Positions 7,639 through 15,730 of a DNA stretch of 45,729 nucleotides are shown here, piece by piece. The notes beneath the pieces are model-generated. The model made no database searches. It was not told the DNA's origin and saw only the letters and a program-made list of their open reading frames with translations. The translations under genes and the position numbers were made by a program. The stretch comes from an uncultured Alistipes sp. (lineage in GTDB: Bacteria > Bacteroidota > Bacteroidia > Bacteroidales > UBA932): the NCBI GenBank assembly GCA_900544175.1, contig UQUN01000022.1:1-45729 (forward strand), written 5' to 3'. Every line of letters begins with the position of its first letter. Within the stretch, counting starts at the first letter, position 1.

Positions 7639-10080
7639 ATGAAGAAACTGGATCTTTTCCTGCTCAAGTCGTTCCTCGGACCGTTCGTGATGACGTTCTT
7701 CATTACCGTATTCATACTGGTAATGCAGTTCCTGTGGCTTTATATCGACGAACTTGTGGGTAAGGGATTGAGTTTTCTGGTAATCATGGAATTCCTCGGC
7801 TGGGGTTCGGCCACCATCCTTCCGCTGGCAATGCCGCTCGCCACTCTGCTGGCATCCATAATGACTTTCGGCAATCTTGGCGAGAACAACGAGCTGCTGG
7901 CCATGAAGGCGGCGGGAATTTCGCTGCAGAGGATATTCCTGCCTCTGATTTTCGTCGCGTTTTTTATCAGTGTCGTGGCCTTTTTCGTGTCCAACAATCT
8001 GATACCGTTGGCATATAATAAGATATATACGCTACAGTATGATATCTCCAGGACAAAGGACGAGATAAAGATACCTACGGGTACATTCTACAACGGTATA
8101 GACGGATATTCCCTCAGGGTTAACTCCAACGACAAGGAGACCGGTATGATGTACGATGTTATGATCTACAATCATACCAAGAACAAGGGCAATGTGTCGC
8201 TGGCTGTCGCGGATTCGGGAATGATACGCTCTACTCCGGACAAGAAATCCCTGGTGTTCACACTGTATAACGGGGTGTCCTACGAGGAGGACAATACGCG
8301 CAATGCCAAGGATACGGTCTACACGCTGCAGCAGGTGGAGTTCGACATGCAGGAGGTTGTGATCGGTCTGGAGAACTATGCCTTCCAGAAATCCGAGAGT
8401 GACAGGTACGGCAACAATATAATGGCCAAGAACCTTGATGAGTTGAGGCATGACAGGGATTCTCTCGGAGCACTGTACGATGAGGTGGCTGTCAGTCAGA
8501 GGAAGGAAGTGACTTATGACCTGCACATGTCGGTGCCGAAGCAGTTGGATACGGCTCTCAACAGGAACTTCAGGACAGATTTCCCCATAGATACACTGAA
8601 GTGGACGGATACGCAAAGGGAACTCAAGGCTGTTGAAGATGCTGTCGTGACCGTACAGAAGGCCATTCAGACCATGCAGGGTTATGACAGGGAAGTCGAG
8701 CAGTATGCGTTCTACCTCAGGCGAATAGATCTGGAGCTGCTCAGGAAGTTCACCCTGTCGTTCGCATGTTTTATATTTTTCTTCATAGGAGCTCCGTTGG
8801 GGGCGATTATAAGAAAAGGAGGACTTGGAACACCGGTCATCGTGTCGGCACTGTTCTTCGTGCTTTACTGGGTTGTGGATATTTCAGGCAAGAAACTGGC
8901 GAGGGACGGTGTGATATCTCCTGAACTTGGTGCCTTCATTTCCACGATAGTGCTGCTGCCCATCGGTGTGTTCCTTACGTGGAAGTCCACCAAAGATTCG
9001 TCAATATTCAATTTGGAGACATATCTGCTCCCGGTAAAGAAATTTTTTGCAAGATTGTCTATGAGTAAGAACAAAAACAGGAATGCCGGTTCCACTGACG
9101 GGATGATCAGCAGGCACCGGAAACCGAAGATAGTATTCATGGGTACCCCTGAGTTCGCGGTGGAGTCTCTCAAGGCTCTTGTGGAAGGGGGATATGAAGT
9201 GGTGGGAGTCGTGACGGTCCCGGACAGGAAGACTGGAAGGGGACTGAAGCTCACACCCAGTCCTGTGAAAGAGTATGCCGAATCCCTCGCTCTTCCGCTT
9301 CTGCAGCCTGACTCGCTTAAGGATCAGGATTTTCTCGACAGACTGTCGGATATGGGGGCGGATATGTTCATAGTGGTGGCGTTCCGCATGTTGCCTAAAG
9401 CCGTGTGGTCAATGCCTCCGATGGGTACGTTCAATCTCCATGCGTCCATGCTTCCTGCGTATCGTGGAGCTGCTCCGATCAACTGGGCACTGATAAATGG
9501 CGAGACTGCCACCGGAGTCACGACTTTCATGCTGGACGAGCACATGGACACCGGAGCGCTGCTGTTCCAGCAGGAGGTGGATATTCTTCCGGAGGACAAT
9601 GCCGGGACCTTGTATGCCCGTCTTATGACCGAAGGGGCCAAGCTGGTGTTGAAGACTGTGGACGCCATAGCCGACGGTAGCGCGGAGCCAATGTCTCAGG
9701 ATGTGTCGGGACTGGACCCTGCGCGCATGGCTGCACCCAAGATCGGACGCATGACCGGAGCTATAGACTGGAACTGGAGTGCTGTGAGGATTCATAACCT
9801 GGTGCGCGGCCTTTCTCCCAGACCCGGGGCTTACGGTGTGCTGCATCTGCCTGGAAGGGATCTGGAAGTAAAGATATATGCGACGGAACTTGTAGACGGT
9901 ACCGGCGTTCCGTCGGCGGATGATTTTTACGCCTCGGAGCCCGGCACTCTTTACACTGACCACAAGTCGCGGATAATCGTCAGGTGCGGGGAAGGCATGC
10001 TGGCGGTGACGGAGATTCAGGCTCCAGGAAAGAAACGAATGCCTGTGTCGAGTTTCCTTGCCGGATGGAGGGACAGATAA
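7639..10080 (+). CDS. LptG-type permease fused to methionyl-tRNA formyltransferase
   Basis: One open frame of 813 aa joins two normally separate proteins. Residues 1 to about 470 are an LptF/LptG-family permease: N-terminal helices, periplasmic domain (about 130-370), then C-terminal helices with IIRKGGLG. Residues about 494-813 are methionyl-tRNA formyltransferase, which formylates initiator Met-tRNA: KIVFMGTPEFA, the NLHxSxLPxYRG motif with N599 and H601, and HMDTG with D637. The 599/601/637 spacing equals that of E. coli Fmt N106/H108/D144, so the enzyme should be active. The joint is a 30-residue basic/polar linker (about 470-497) with internal Mets at 475 (nt 9061) and 489 (nt 9103); the latter is where a free Fmt would start. 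Separate Fmt by internal initiation is possible. The next gene overlaps its stop (TAATG). Confidence 0.9.
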   Translation: MKKLDLFLLKSFLGPFVMTFFITVFILVMQFLWLYIDELVGKGLSFLVIMEFLGWGSATILPLAMPLATLLASIMTFGNLGENNELLAMKAAGISLQRIFLPLIFVAFFISVVAFFVSNNLIPLAYNKIYTLQYDISRTKDEIKIPTGTFYNGIDGYSLRVNSNDKETGMMYDVMIYNHTKNKGNVSLAVADSGMIRSTPDKKSLVFTLYNGVSYEEDNTRNAKDTVYTLQQVEFDMQEVVIGLENYAFQKSESDRYGNNIMAKNLDELRHDRDSLGALYDEVAVSQRKEVTYDLHMSVPKQLDTALNRNFRTDFPIDTLKWTDTQRELKAVEDAVVTVQKAIQTMQGYDREVEQYAFYLRRIDLELLRKFTLSFACFIFFFIGAPLGAIIRKGGLGTPVIVSALFFVLYWVVDISGKKLARDGVISPELGAFISTIVLLPIGVFLTWKSTKDSSIFNLETYLLPVKKFFARLSMSKNKNRNAGSTDGMISRHRKPKIVFMGTPEFAVESLKALVEGGYEVVGVVTVPDRKTGRGLKLTPSPVKEYAESLALPLLQPDSLKDQDFLDRLSDMGADMFIVVAFRMLPKAVWSMPPMGTFNLHASMLPAYRGAAPINWALINGETATGVTTFMLDEHMDTGALLFQQEVDILPEDNAGTLYARLMTEGAKLVLKTVDAIADGSAEPMSQDVSGLDPARMAAPKIGRMTGAIDWNWSAVRIHNLVRGLSPRPGAYGVLHLPGRDLEVKIYATELVDGTGVPSADDFYASEPGTLYTDHKSRIIVRCGEGMLAVTEIQAPGKKRMPVSSFLAGWRDR

Positions 10081-10781
10081 TGGGACCGTCCGTATCCTAT
10101 GCCATTCTTTGTGCGGGAGATTTCCCTGCAAGGTCCGAAGTTCTCGGTGCACTGCTGTCCTGTGATGTGTCTGTATGCTGTGACAGCGCGGCCGGGTCCC
10201 TGCTGGCATACCGTAGGCCGGATTTTGTGGTGGGGGATATGGACTCGCTTTCTCAAAGGCTCAGGGATGAGTTGTCAGACCGGGTATTTGAGGTCAGCGA
10301 GCAGGAAAGCAACGATATGTCCAAGGCGTTCCGTCTGGTCTGCTCCGTGCTTGGGATAGGCGGGAGTGTCCCTGTTCCGGAATTCTCCATCACTGTCTTC
10401 GGGGCGACAGGCAGGAGGGAGGACCATACTCTGGGCAATATATCCCTTCTGGCGGATTTCGCGTGTTACTTGAAGGATGAAGGAGCGTGCGGCAGGATAG
10501 CCATGCTTACGGATTACGGGATGTTCGTGCCAGTTCTGGACACGTGCAGTCTGAGTCTTCCTGCAGGTCAGCCTCTGTCACTGTTTTCATTCGATCCGGG
10601 ACTTCGTATCGTCAGCAGCGGGCTTCAGTATCCTACCGGCGGCGTGGTGTTCGACATGTGGTGGAAGGCCACTCTGAACAAGGCCTGCGGAGGCGCAGTC
10701 AGGTTGGAGTTCAGCCGACCTGCGAAAGTGCTCCTGTATCTGCCAGGAATGTATGACAGCACAATGGAAATCACTGGATGA
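10080..10781 (+). CDS. thiN: Thiamine pyrophosphokinase
   Basis: 233 aa; transfers pyrophosphate from ATP to thiamine, making the TPP used by enzymes such as PFOR. Motifs: CDSAAG (34-39), GDMDS (52-56), the QxSNDMxKA variant with D79, and GATGRREDH (108-116), in the correct family order. The C-terminal beta domain ends LEFSRPAKVLLYLPG. The ATG at 10080 shares one base with the upstream fusion gene's stop (TAATG); in-frame ATGs further upstream lie inside that gene. The 3' end overlaps the transporter gene by 4 nt (ATGA). Confidence 0.88.
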   Translation: MGPSVSYAILCAGDFPARSEVLGALLSCDVSVCCDSAAGSLLAYRRPDFVVGDMDSLSQRLRDELSDRVFEVSEQESNDMSKAFRLVCSVLGIGGSVPVPEFSITVFGATGRREDHTLGNISLLADFACYLKDEGACGRIAMLTDYGMFVPVLDTCSLSLPAGQPLSLFSFDPGLRIVSSGLQYPTGGVVFDMWWKATLNKACGGAVRLEFSRPAKVLLYLPGMYDSTMEITG

Positions 10782-11785
10782 CAGGCATGGTAAAATTTCT
10801 TAAAGACTGGACCTTGCCGATAGCGATGCTGGCAGGTGCCATGGGATATTTCATCTTCCACAAGGTAGAGTTTCTCGCTCCTCTCAAGCCGGCTGTATGG
10901 TCGTTTATCGACATACTCACTCCTTTGCTGATATTCGCACAGCTTTTCCTGACTTTCTGCAAGACTGACTTCAGCTCTTTCAGACTGGCCCGCTGGCACT
11001 GGAAACTGATTGTCTTCCAGTGTGCCGCCTCCCTTCTCATGGCTGCAGTGCTGATATTCCTGCCTCTTGACGAGATATACCGCGAGGTGTTCGAGGGAGC
11101 TATGGTCTGTCTGATCTGCCCCACTGCTACGGCGGCTGCGGTGGTCACGGACAAGCTCGGCGGGAGCGCGGCCAGAATAACCGTATATACGCTGATGTCC
11201 AATATGCTGACTGCTTTTTTCGTTCCTATCGTATTCCCGCTGGTGGAGACACATGCGGGACAGGATTTCCTGTCGGCTTTCCTGAGGATTCTCAGCAAGG
11301 TGTTCCCGTTGCTGATCTGCCCTTTCCTGCTGGCGCTTGTTCTGAAGCGCGTGTGGCCCGGTGCGCATGCCTTCTTCCGGAACCATTCCGGTGCGGCTTT
11401 CTATATCTGGGGTGTGGCCCTGGCTTTGGTGGTCGGTCAGACAGTCCGTTCGCTTCATAACAGTACTGCACCGTCCCTGGTGCTTTGGTTGATTGCTTCA
11501 GGGGCTCTGGTCTGCTGCATCGTGCAGTTCTGGTTCGGGAAAAGAGCCGGTTCGGTGCAGGATGATTCCATCACGTCGGGTCAGGCTCTGGGGCAGAAGA
11601 ACACTGTATTCGCCATCTGGACTGCATACACGTATCTCAATCCGTTGTCCTCTCTGGCGCCAGGCACGTATGTCCTGTGGCAGAATATTTTCAACAGCTG
11701 GCAACTGTGGCGGAAGAATCACCGGCGGGATAAAAAAATAAGAACTGTGTCGAAAATAGAGACAGATGAAACAGTTTTTTTGTAA
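10778..11785 (+). CDS. BASS-family (bile acid:Na+ symporter-like) transporter
   Basis: Integral membrane protein of 335 aa with about nine or ten hydrophobic segments. CPTATAAAVVTDKLGG (about 112-127) and GQKNTVFAIWTAYTYLNP (about 270-287) resemble the two discontinuous-helix regions of the SBF/BASS superfamily. The substrate cannot be read from sequence; known members carry bile acids, pantothenate, pyruvate or other organic anions. The 4-nt overlap with thiN (ATGA) raises the possibility of a thiamine-related substrate, but this is only context. The C-terminus is basic (KNHRRDKK) and probably cytoplasmic. Confidence 0.65.
   Translation: MTGMVKFLKDWTLPIAMLAGAMGYFIFHKVEFLAPLKPAVWSFIDILTPLLIFAQLFLTFCKTDFSSFRLARWHWKLIVFQCAASLLMAAVLIFLPLDEIYREVFEGAMVCLICPTATAAAVVTDKLGGSAARITVYTLMSNMLTAFFVPIVFPLVETHAGQDFLSAFLRILSKVFPLLICPFLLALVLKRVWPGAHAFFRNHSGAAFYIWGVALALVVGQTVRSLHNSTAPSLVLWLIASGALVCCIVQFWFGKRAGSVQDDSITSGQALGQKNTVFAIWTAYTYLNPLSSLAPGTYVLWQNIFNSWQLWRKNHRRDKKIRTVSKIETDETVFL
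11743..11781 (+). terminator. Possible weak terminator at end of BASS gene
   Basis: AACTGT (11743-11748) can pair with ACAGTT (11771-11776), with GTC/GAC extending the stem around an internal bulge, followed by a T-run at 11775-11781. It overlaps the last BASS codons and is irregular, so it is uncertain. Confidence 0.25.
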
Positions 11786-11790
11786 GTTTG
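11783..11790 (+). promoter_or_regulatory. -7 box for the M23/dnaB/rnf gene run
   Basis: TAAGTTTG matches TAnnTTTG and falls in the only gap between the BASS gene and the first M23 gene. No clear -33 TTTG is seen. Predicted start near 11795, 20 nt before the preferred ATG at 11816. This would head a 13-kb run of closely packed + strand genes. Confidence 0.45.
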
Positions 11791-11815
11791 CATATTAATT
11801 TGGATGCAGACAGGC

Positions 11816-12817
11816 ATGGGTAAAGACAAGAAGACAGTAAGGCAGTATGTCCTTAATAAGGAAACCCTTGATTATGATTTGGTAAAGCAGCCGTCGGAGA
11901 TGCAGCGTGCGGTCAGGAAAGCGGCGGCTTATGTGCTTTCCAGTGTGGCGGTTTTCGTACTGTCTCTCTATCTTGCCACCGATGTGTTCGACCTGAATAC
12001 TCCGAAGGGCGTGCTTGTTGAGCGGGAGTCCAGGGAATGGCATTCCAAACTCGATATGCTGGAACGCCGTCTGGATGCGTCTGCCCGGGCTCTCGAGGAT
12101 ATGGAAAGGAGGGACAATATGCTCTACCGTTCTGTCTTCGGTATGGAGGTGGTTCCCGAGGATATACGCAATGCCGGTTACGGCGGCGTGGACAGATATG
12201 CCGATATCAGGGCCAGGGACTTTACCGGTGCCGTTACTTCGGCAGTGATAAAGTCTGACATACTCTTGAAGAAGGCGTACGTGCAGTCCAAGTCCTTCGA
12301 CCAGGTTGCCATGGTCTCCGAGCGGGCGGCGGAAATGGCCTTGTGCGCTCCGACTATTCCGCCTGTAAACTATGCCAATGTGCGTCAGGCCTCCGGATTC
12401 GGTATGAGGGTGGATCCTATTCTTAAAAACAAATACAGACGGCATCAGGGGGTGGATCTGGCTCCTAAGTCCGGAAAGGATGGCGAGCCTGTATATGTCA
12501 CCGGCAACGGAGTCGTGAAAAAAGTCGGCTATGATGCCGGGGGATACGGGCGTTATATACTGGTGGACCACGGCTTCGGTTATCTTACGAGATACGCACA
12601 TCTGAAATCGTCCCTGGTGGAGGCCGGACAGGAAGTCCACCGCGGGCAGCAGATTGCGGAAATGGGCAATACGGGACGTTCTACGGGCACTCACCTGCAC
12701 TATGAGGTGATATATATGGGCCGTCATGTCAATCCGGTCAATTATTACAACAAGGATATACTTCCGGAGGATTATGCGGCCATCATTGACTCATCTAACG
12801 AGAAACCTATGAGTTAA
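11816..12817 (+). CDS. M23 family metallopeptidase (membrane-anchored)
   Basis: Putative peptidoglycan endopeptidase, 333 aa. A basic cytoplasmic N-terminus is followed by one transmembrane helix (about 35-57), a coiled-coil/linker region (about 65-190) and a C-terminal LytM domain. The zinc ligands are visible: HQGVD (H210, D214) and HLH (H293, H295). All key residues are present, so it should cleave peptide cross-links in the periplasm. The ATG at 11816 (MGKDKK) is preferred to 11804 because the paralogue downstream begins the same way (MGKLKY). The next M23 gene starts 6 nt after its stop. Confidence 0.88.
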   Translation: MGKDKKTVRQYVLNKETLDYDLVKQPSEMQRAVRKAAAYVLSSVAVFVLSLYLATDVFDLNTPKGVLVERESREWHSKLDMLERRLDASARALEDMERRDNMLYRSVFGMEVVPEDIRNAGYGGVDRYADIRARDFTGAVTSAVIKSDILLKKAYVQSKSFDQVAMVSERAAEMALCAPTIPPVNYANVRQASGFGMRVDPILKNKYRRHQGVDLAPKSGKDGEPVYVTGNGVVKKVGYDAGGYGRYILVDHGFGYLTRYAHLKSSLVEAGQEVHRGQQIAEMGNTGRSTGTHLHYEVIYMGRHVNPVNYYNKDILPEDYAAIIDSSNEKPMS

Positions 12818-12823
12818 TCGGTT

Positions 12824-13756
12824 ATGGGCAAACTGAAATACGATAGGGACCTTCTGGATTTTGTCGAGGACAAGCGGCCGGTGATCTGGCATGTCCTCCG
12901 TGTTCTCAAGTTCTCCGGATACGTGCTGGCGCTGGTCTTTTTGTACTACGTGCTGTTCACGCTGTTCTTTTCATCTGAGGAGGAGAGGCGCATGATGGCC
13001 GAAAGCCGTCTTATAGAGGAGGAGTATGACCAGCTTGAGAATCAGGCAAGCCTGCTGGAGGATGCGGTGCGCGAGCTCGGAGTCAAGGATGAGAATATCT
13101 ACCACGAGCTGTTCAATACCAATTTCCCTGACCTGTCCTTTGCACCCGACACGTCTTCCCGCAGCTATGATGTCTCTGTGACTCATGCCAGACTCGGATA
13201 TATGGAAAAGGATATGGACGCCCTCGGGAGGCTTGTTGAAGAAGTTACGGATTCTGCCATGGCCATGGACAGCATGCAGCTCAGGAAGATTCCCTCTGTG
13301 CTGCCGATCATTGACTTCCCTCTCGGCAATGTCGGCGCGTCCGTCGGCAGGAAAATGCATCCGTTTTATAAGAAGGTGGTGCATCACGGCGGTCTGGATC
13401 TTGTCGCTCCGGCCGGTGTTGAGGTCATTGCTACGGCTGACGGACGGGTGGAGTCTGTAGAAAGGGCTATGAAGCTGCAGGGAACAAGAGTCACGATCGA
13501 TCATGGGAACGGATACAGTACCGTATATGCCCACCTGTCGGACATTCTTGTCAGGAAAGGCCAGAAGGTCAGTCGTGGAGATGTTATAGCCAGGACGGGG
13601 AACAGCGGCACGTCCTTCGCCCCCCATCTGCATTACGAGGTGTTGAAAGACGGCCAGGAACTGGATCCTCTGTGTTTTTTCAGCGGGGAGCTGGACGTGG
13701 ACAGGTACGGACTCCTTCTGGTCTATGCGGTCAATACAGGACAGTCACTGGATTAA
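12824..13756 (+). CDS. M23 family metallopeptidase, paralogue of the preceding gene
   Basis: 310 aa with the same layout as its neighbour: basic N-terminus, one transmembrane helix (about 30-50), an acidic coiled-coil segment (about 52-90), then a LytM domain with GRKMHPFYKK, HGGLD (H188, D192) and HLH (H268, H270). Zinc ligands are complete. It is 6 nt after the first M23 gene, and the next gene follows its stop without a gap. The tandem arrangement suggests duplication and divergence; the coiled-coil regions differ much more than the catalytic domains, so they may meet different partners. Confidence 0.88.
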   Translation: MGKLKYDRDLLDFVEDKRPVIWHVLRVLKFSGYVLALVFLYYVLFTLFFSSEEERRMMAESRLIEEEYDQLENQASLLEDAVRELGVKDENIYHELFNTNFPDLSFAPDTSSRSYDVSVTHARLGYMEKDMDALGRLVEEVTDSAMAMDSMQLRKIPSVLPIIDFPLGNVGASVGRKMHPFYKKVVHHGGLDLVAPAGVEVIATADGRVESVERAMKLQGTRVTIDHGNGYSTVYAHLSDILVRKGQKVSRGDVIARTGNSGTSFAPHLHYEVLKDGQELDPLCFFSGELDVDRYGLLLVYAVNTGQSLD

Positions 13757-14110
13757 ATGCAATGCGATATGCCATACAAGGAATATAAACCGGAAAAGCT
13801 GTATTACAGTATAGGTGAGGTGGCAGAGATGCTCGGAGAGAGTACCTCGCTGGTACGCTTCTGGTCCGATACGTTCTCCGAATTCATCAGACCCGAGAGA
13901 AACCGTAAAGGCAACAGAAGGTTCACTCCGTCGGATGTTTCTGCGTTCAAGGTTATCCATTATCTGGTCAAGGATCAGAAAATGACACTGGACGGTGCTG
14001 CGGCAAGGATGAGGAATGACCGAGGCGGTGTAGACCGTAAGGCCGAGGTCGTGGAGAGACTCCGGGGTATCCGGGAGACGTTGCTGGACATATCCAAATC
14101 TCTTGGCTGA
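13757..14110 (+). CDS. MerR-family DNA-binding protein
   Basis: 117 aa. An N-terminal winged helix of MerR type is visible: LYYSIGEVAEMLG, then SLVRFWSD...FI, RRFTPSDV and a LVKDQKMTLDGAAARM helix. No effector-binding cysteines or large ligand domain follow, so the signal is unknown. Such short MerR proteins are common in Bacteroidota. An alternative ATG at 13769 would remove four residues. It overlaps the next gene (TGATG) and immediately follows the M23 gene. Confidence 0.85.
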   Translation: MQCDMPYKEYKPEKLYYSIGEVAEMLGESTSLVRFWSDTFSEFIRPERNRKGNRRFTPSDVSAFKVIHYLVKDQKMTLDGAAARMRNDRGGVDRKAEVVERLRGIRETLLDISKSLG

Positions 14111-14889
14111 TGAAGGCAGGTGTCATAGCGGCGGCAATAGAGGAATATGCACCTCTTGCCTTACAGGAGCAGTGGGACAACTCCGGTTTCTGTATAGGAA
14201 ACGGGGATTCCGACGTGCATGGAGTCCTGATAGGCTTTGACTGTACGCCTGAGCTCATCAATGAGGCAGTGGAGACGGGGGCTGACATGGTTGTCACTCA
14301 TCATCCGCTGATATTCGGCGGGATAAGGAAGATATCCTTGTCCACGGATACAGGCAGGGCCATCATCTCGGCAGTGAGAAACGGCATTACGGTGTATGCC
14401 TGTCATACCAATATGGACAAGGTGCTTGGCGGAGTAAGCGGCAATACGGCCTCGTGTATGGGACTGCGTGATGTGCGGGTTCTGGACAGTGACGCTGACG
14501 GCAACGGACTTGGAGTGGTGGGAGTGCTGCCCGGACCCATGCCTGCAGCGGATTTTCTTGCATTCCTGAAGTCGAGTCTCGGTCTGAATGTCATACGGCA
14601 TTCTCGGCTGCCGTCCACACCTGTCCGGACTGTGGCTCTTTGCGGAGGAAGCGGCCGTTCCTTGATAGACAAGGCTGTGGAGTCGGGCGCGGATGTGTAT
14701 GTAAGTGCGGATATCACGTATCACGAGTTTTATGCACCCGACGGCATGATGATAGCGGATATCGGCCATTTTGAGAGTGAGGTGAAGATAATGGATGTCA
14801 TATATGGCATCGTTCGGGAAAAAATTCCTAACTTTGCAGTTCAGATTGCCCGGAGAAGTACGATTAATCCTGTATATTATTTTTATTAG
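14110..14889 (+). CDS. Nif3-like dinuclear metal-centre protein (DUF34)
   Basis: 259 aa, the short Nif3/YbgI form without the PII-like insert. Metal-binding motifs are intact: THHP (H64, H65), HTNMD (H99, D103) and GHFESE (H219, E221). Family members bind two metal ions and are often labelled GTP cyclohydrolase I type 2; their physiological role is unsettled, so no reaction is asserted. The start overlaps the MerR stop by one base. Nif3 next to a coiled-coil zinc-ribbon protein is a recurrent arrangement that I know from bacterial genomes. Confidence 0.9.
   Translation: MKAGVIAAAIEEYAPLALQEQWDNSGFCIGNGDSDVHGVLIGFDCTPELINEAVETGADMVVTHHPLIFGGIRKISLSTDTGRAIISAVRNGITVYACHTNMDKVLGGVSGNTASCMGLRDVRVLDSDADGNGLGVVGVLPGPMPAADFLAFLKSSLGLNVIRHSRLPSTPVRTVALCGGSGRSLIDKAVESGADVYVSADITYHEFYAPDGMMIADIGHFESEVKIMDVIYGIVREKIPNFAVQIARRSTINPVYYFY
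14829..14836 (+). promoter_or_regulatory. Possible internal -7 box before the zinc-ribbon gene
   Basis: TAACTTTG, a strong form of the TAnnTTTG box, lies inside the 3' end of the Nif3 gene, 58 nt before the next ATG. No clear -33 element is present, so chance occurrence is possible. Confidence 0.25.
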
Positions 14890-14893
14890 ATAT

Positions 14894-15730
14894 ATGGCTA
14901 CAACGAAACAGAAGATGATAGACACTCCTATCGACCGGAGAGAGACATTCGTATCCCTTTCCAAGAACATCAACGACACCGAAGCTGGAATGGAGCACAA
15001 GCTTCATACGCTCTATATGATTCAGCAGAAAGACTCAAAGATAGACGAGATCCACATGCTGCTCGGTGAACTGCCTGACGAGATCAGGGATCTGGAGGAC
15101 GAGATAGAGGGTCTCAGGACTCGGGTGGGCAAACTGCGTGAGGAGATAGCTGAGGCAGAGAAGTTCGTGGCACAGAAGAAAATCGAGGCGGAGAACAGCA
15201 AGGCTGCCATTGCCAAGTATCAGGAACAGCAGGCTAATGTGAAGAATAACCGTGAGTATGTGTCGATTTCCCGTGAGCTGGAGTATCAGCAGCTCGAACT
15301 GGAACTTGCCAACAAGCGGATCAGTGAGAAGAACGCGCGCATGTCCGAACTTAAGGCTGCGGTTGCGGCTACGCAGAACGAGATTGCCGGAAAGGAATCG
15401 GACCTTGAGGAGAAGAAGAAGGAATGTGACTCTATAGTCGAGGATACGGCCAAGGAGGAAGAGAGGCTGACCAAGGAGATTGAGGAACTCAAGTCCTCCA
15501 TCGACGCCAGGACTCTCGCCGCTTATGAGAAGGTTAGGGCCAATGCTCATAACGGTCTTGCTGTCGTTACTGTCAAGAGGGATGCCTGTGGCGGATGCTT
15601 CAACAAGATACCGCCTCAGCGACAGCTTGATATCGCGATGAACAAGAAAATAATAGTGTGCGAGTACTGTGGCAGGATCCTTGTCAGTCCCGATTTCGAG
15701 GAGGAGAAAGATTCCGTAGTCAAGGGATGA
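14894..15730 (+). CDS. Coiled-coil C4 zinc-ribbon protein
   Basis: 278 aa. Almost the whole middle (about 50-210) is Glu/Lys-rich heptad coiled coil, ending in a C4 zinc ribbon with the pairs CGGC and CEYC about 24 residues apart. This is the family often called zf-RING_7 or YbgI-associated zinc-ribbon; its function is unknown, with nucleic-acid or trans-translation-like roles proposed for relatives. The ATG at 14894 is chosen because the hydrophobic residues encoded upstream lie in the Nif3 overlap and do not fit the family. The stop overlaps the aminotransferase start (ATGA), implying translational coupling. Confidence 0.82.
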   Translation: MATTKQKMIDTPIDRRETFVSLSKNINDTEAGMEHKLHTLYMIQQKDSKIDEIHMLLGELPDEIRDLEDEIEGLRTRVGKLREEIAEAEKFVAQKKIEAENSKAAIAKYQEQQANVKNNREYVSISRELEYQQLELELANKRISEKNARMSELKAAVAATQNEIAGKESDLEEKKKECDSIVEDTAKEEERLTKEIEELKSSIDARTLAAYEKVRANAHNGLAVVTVKRDACGGCFNKIPPQRQLDIAMNKKIIVCEYCGRILVSPDFEEEKDSVVKG

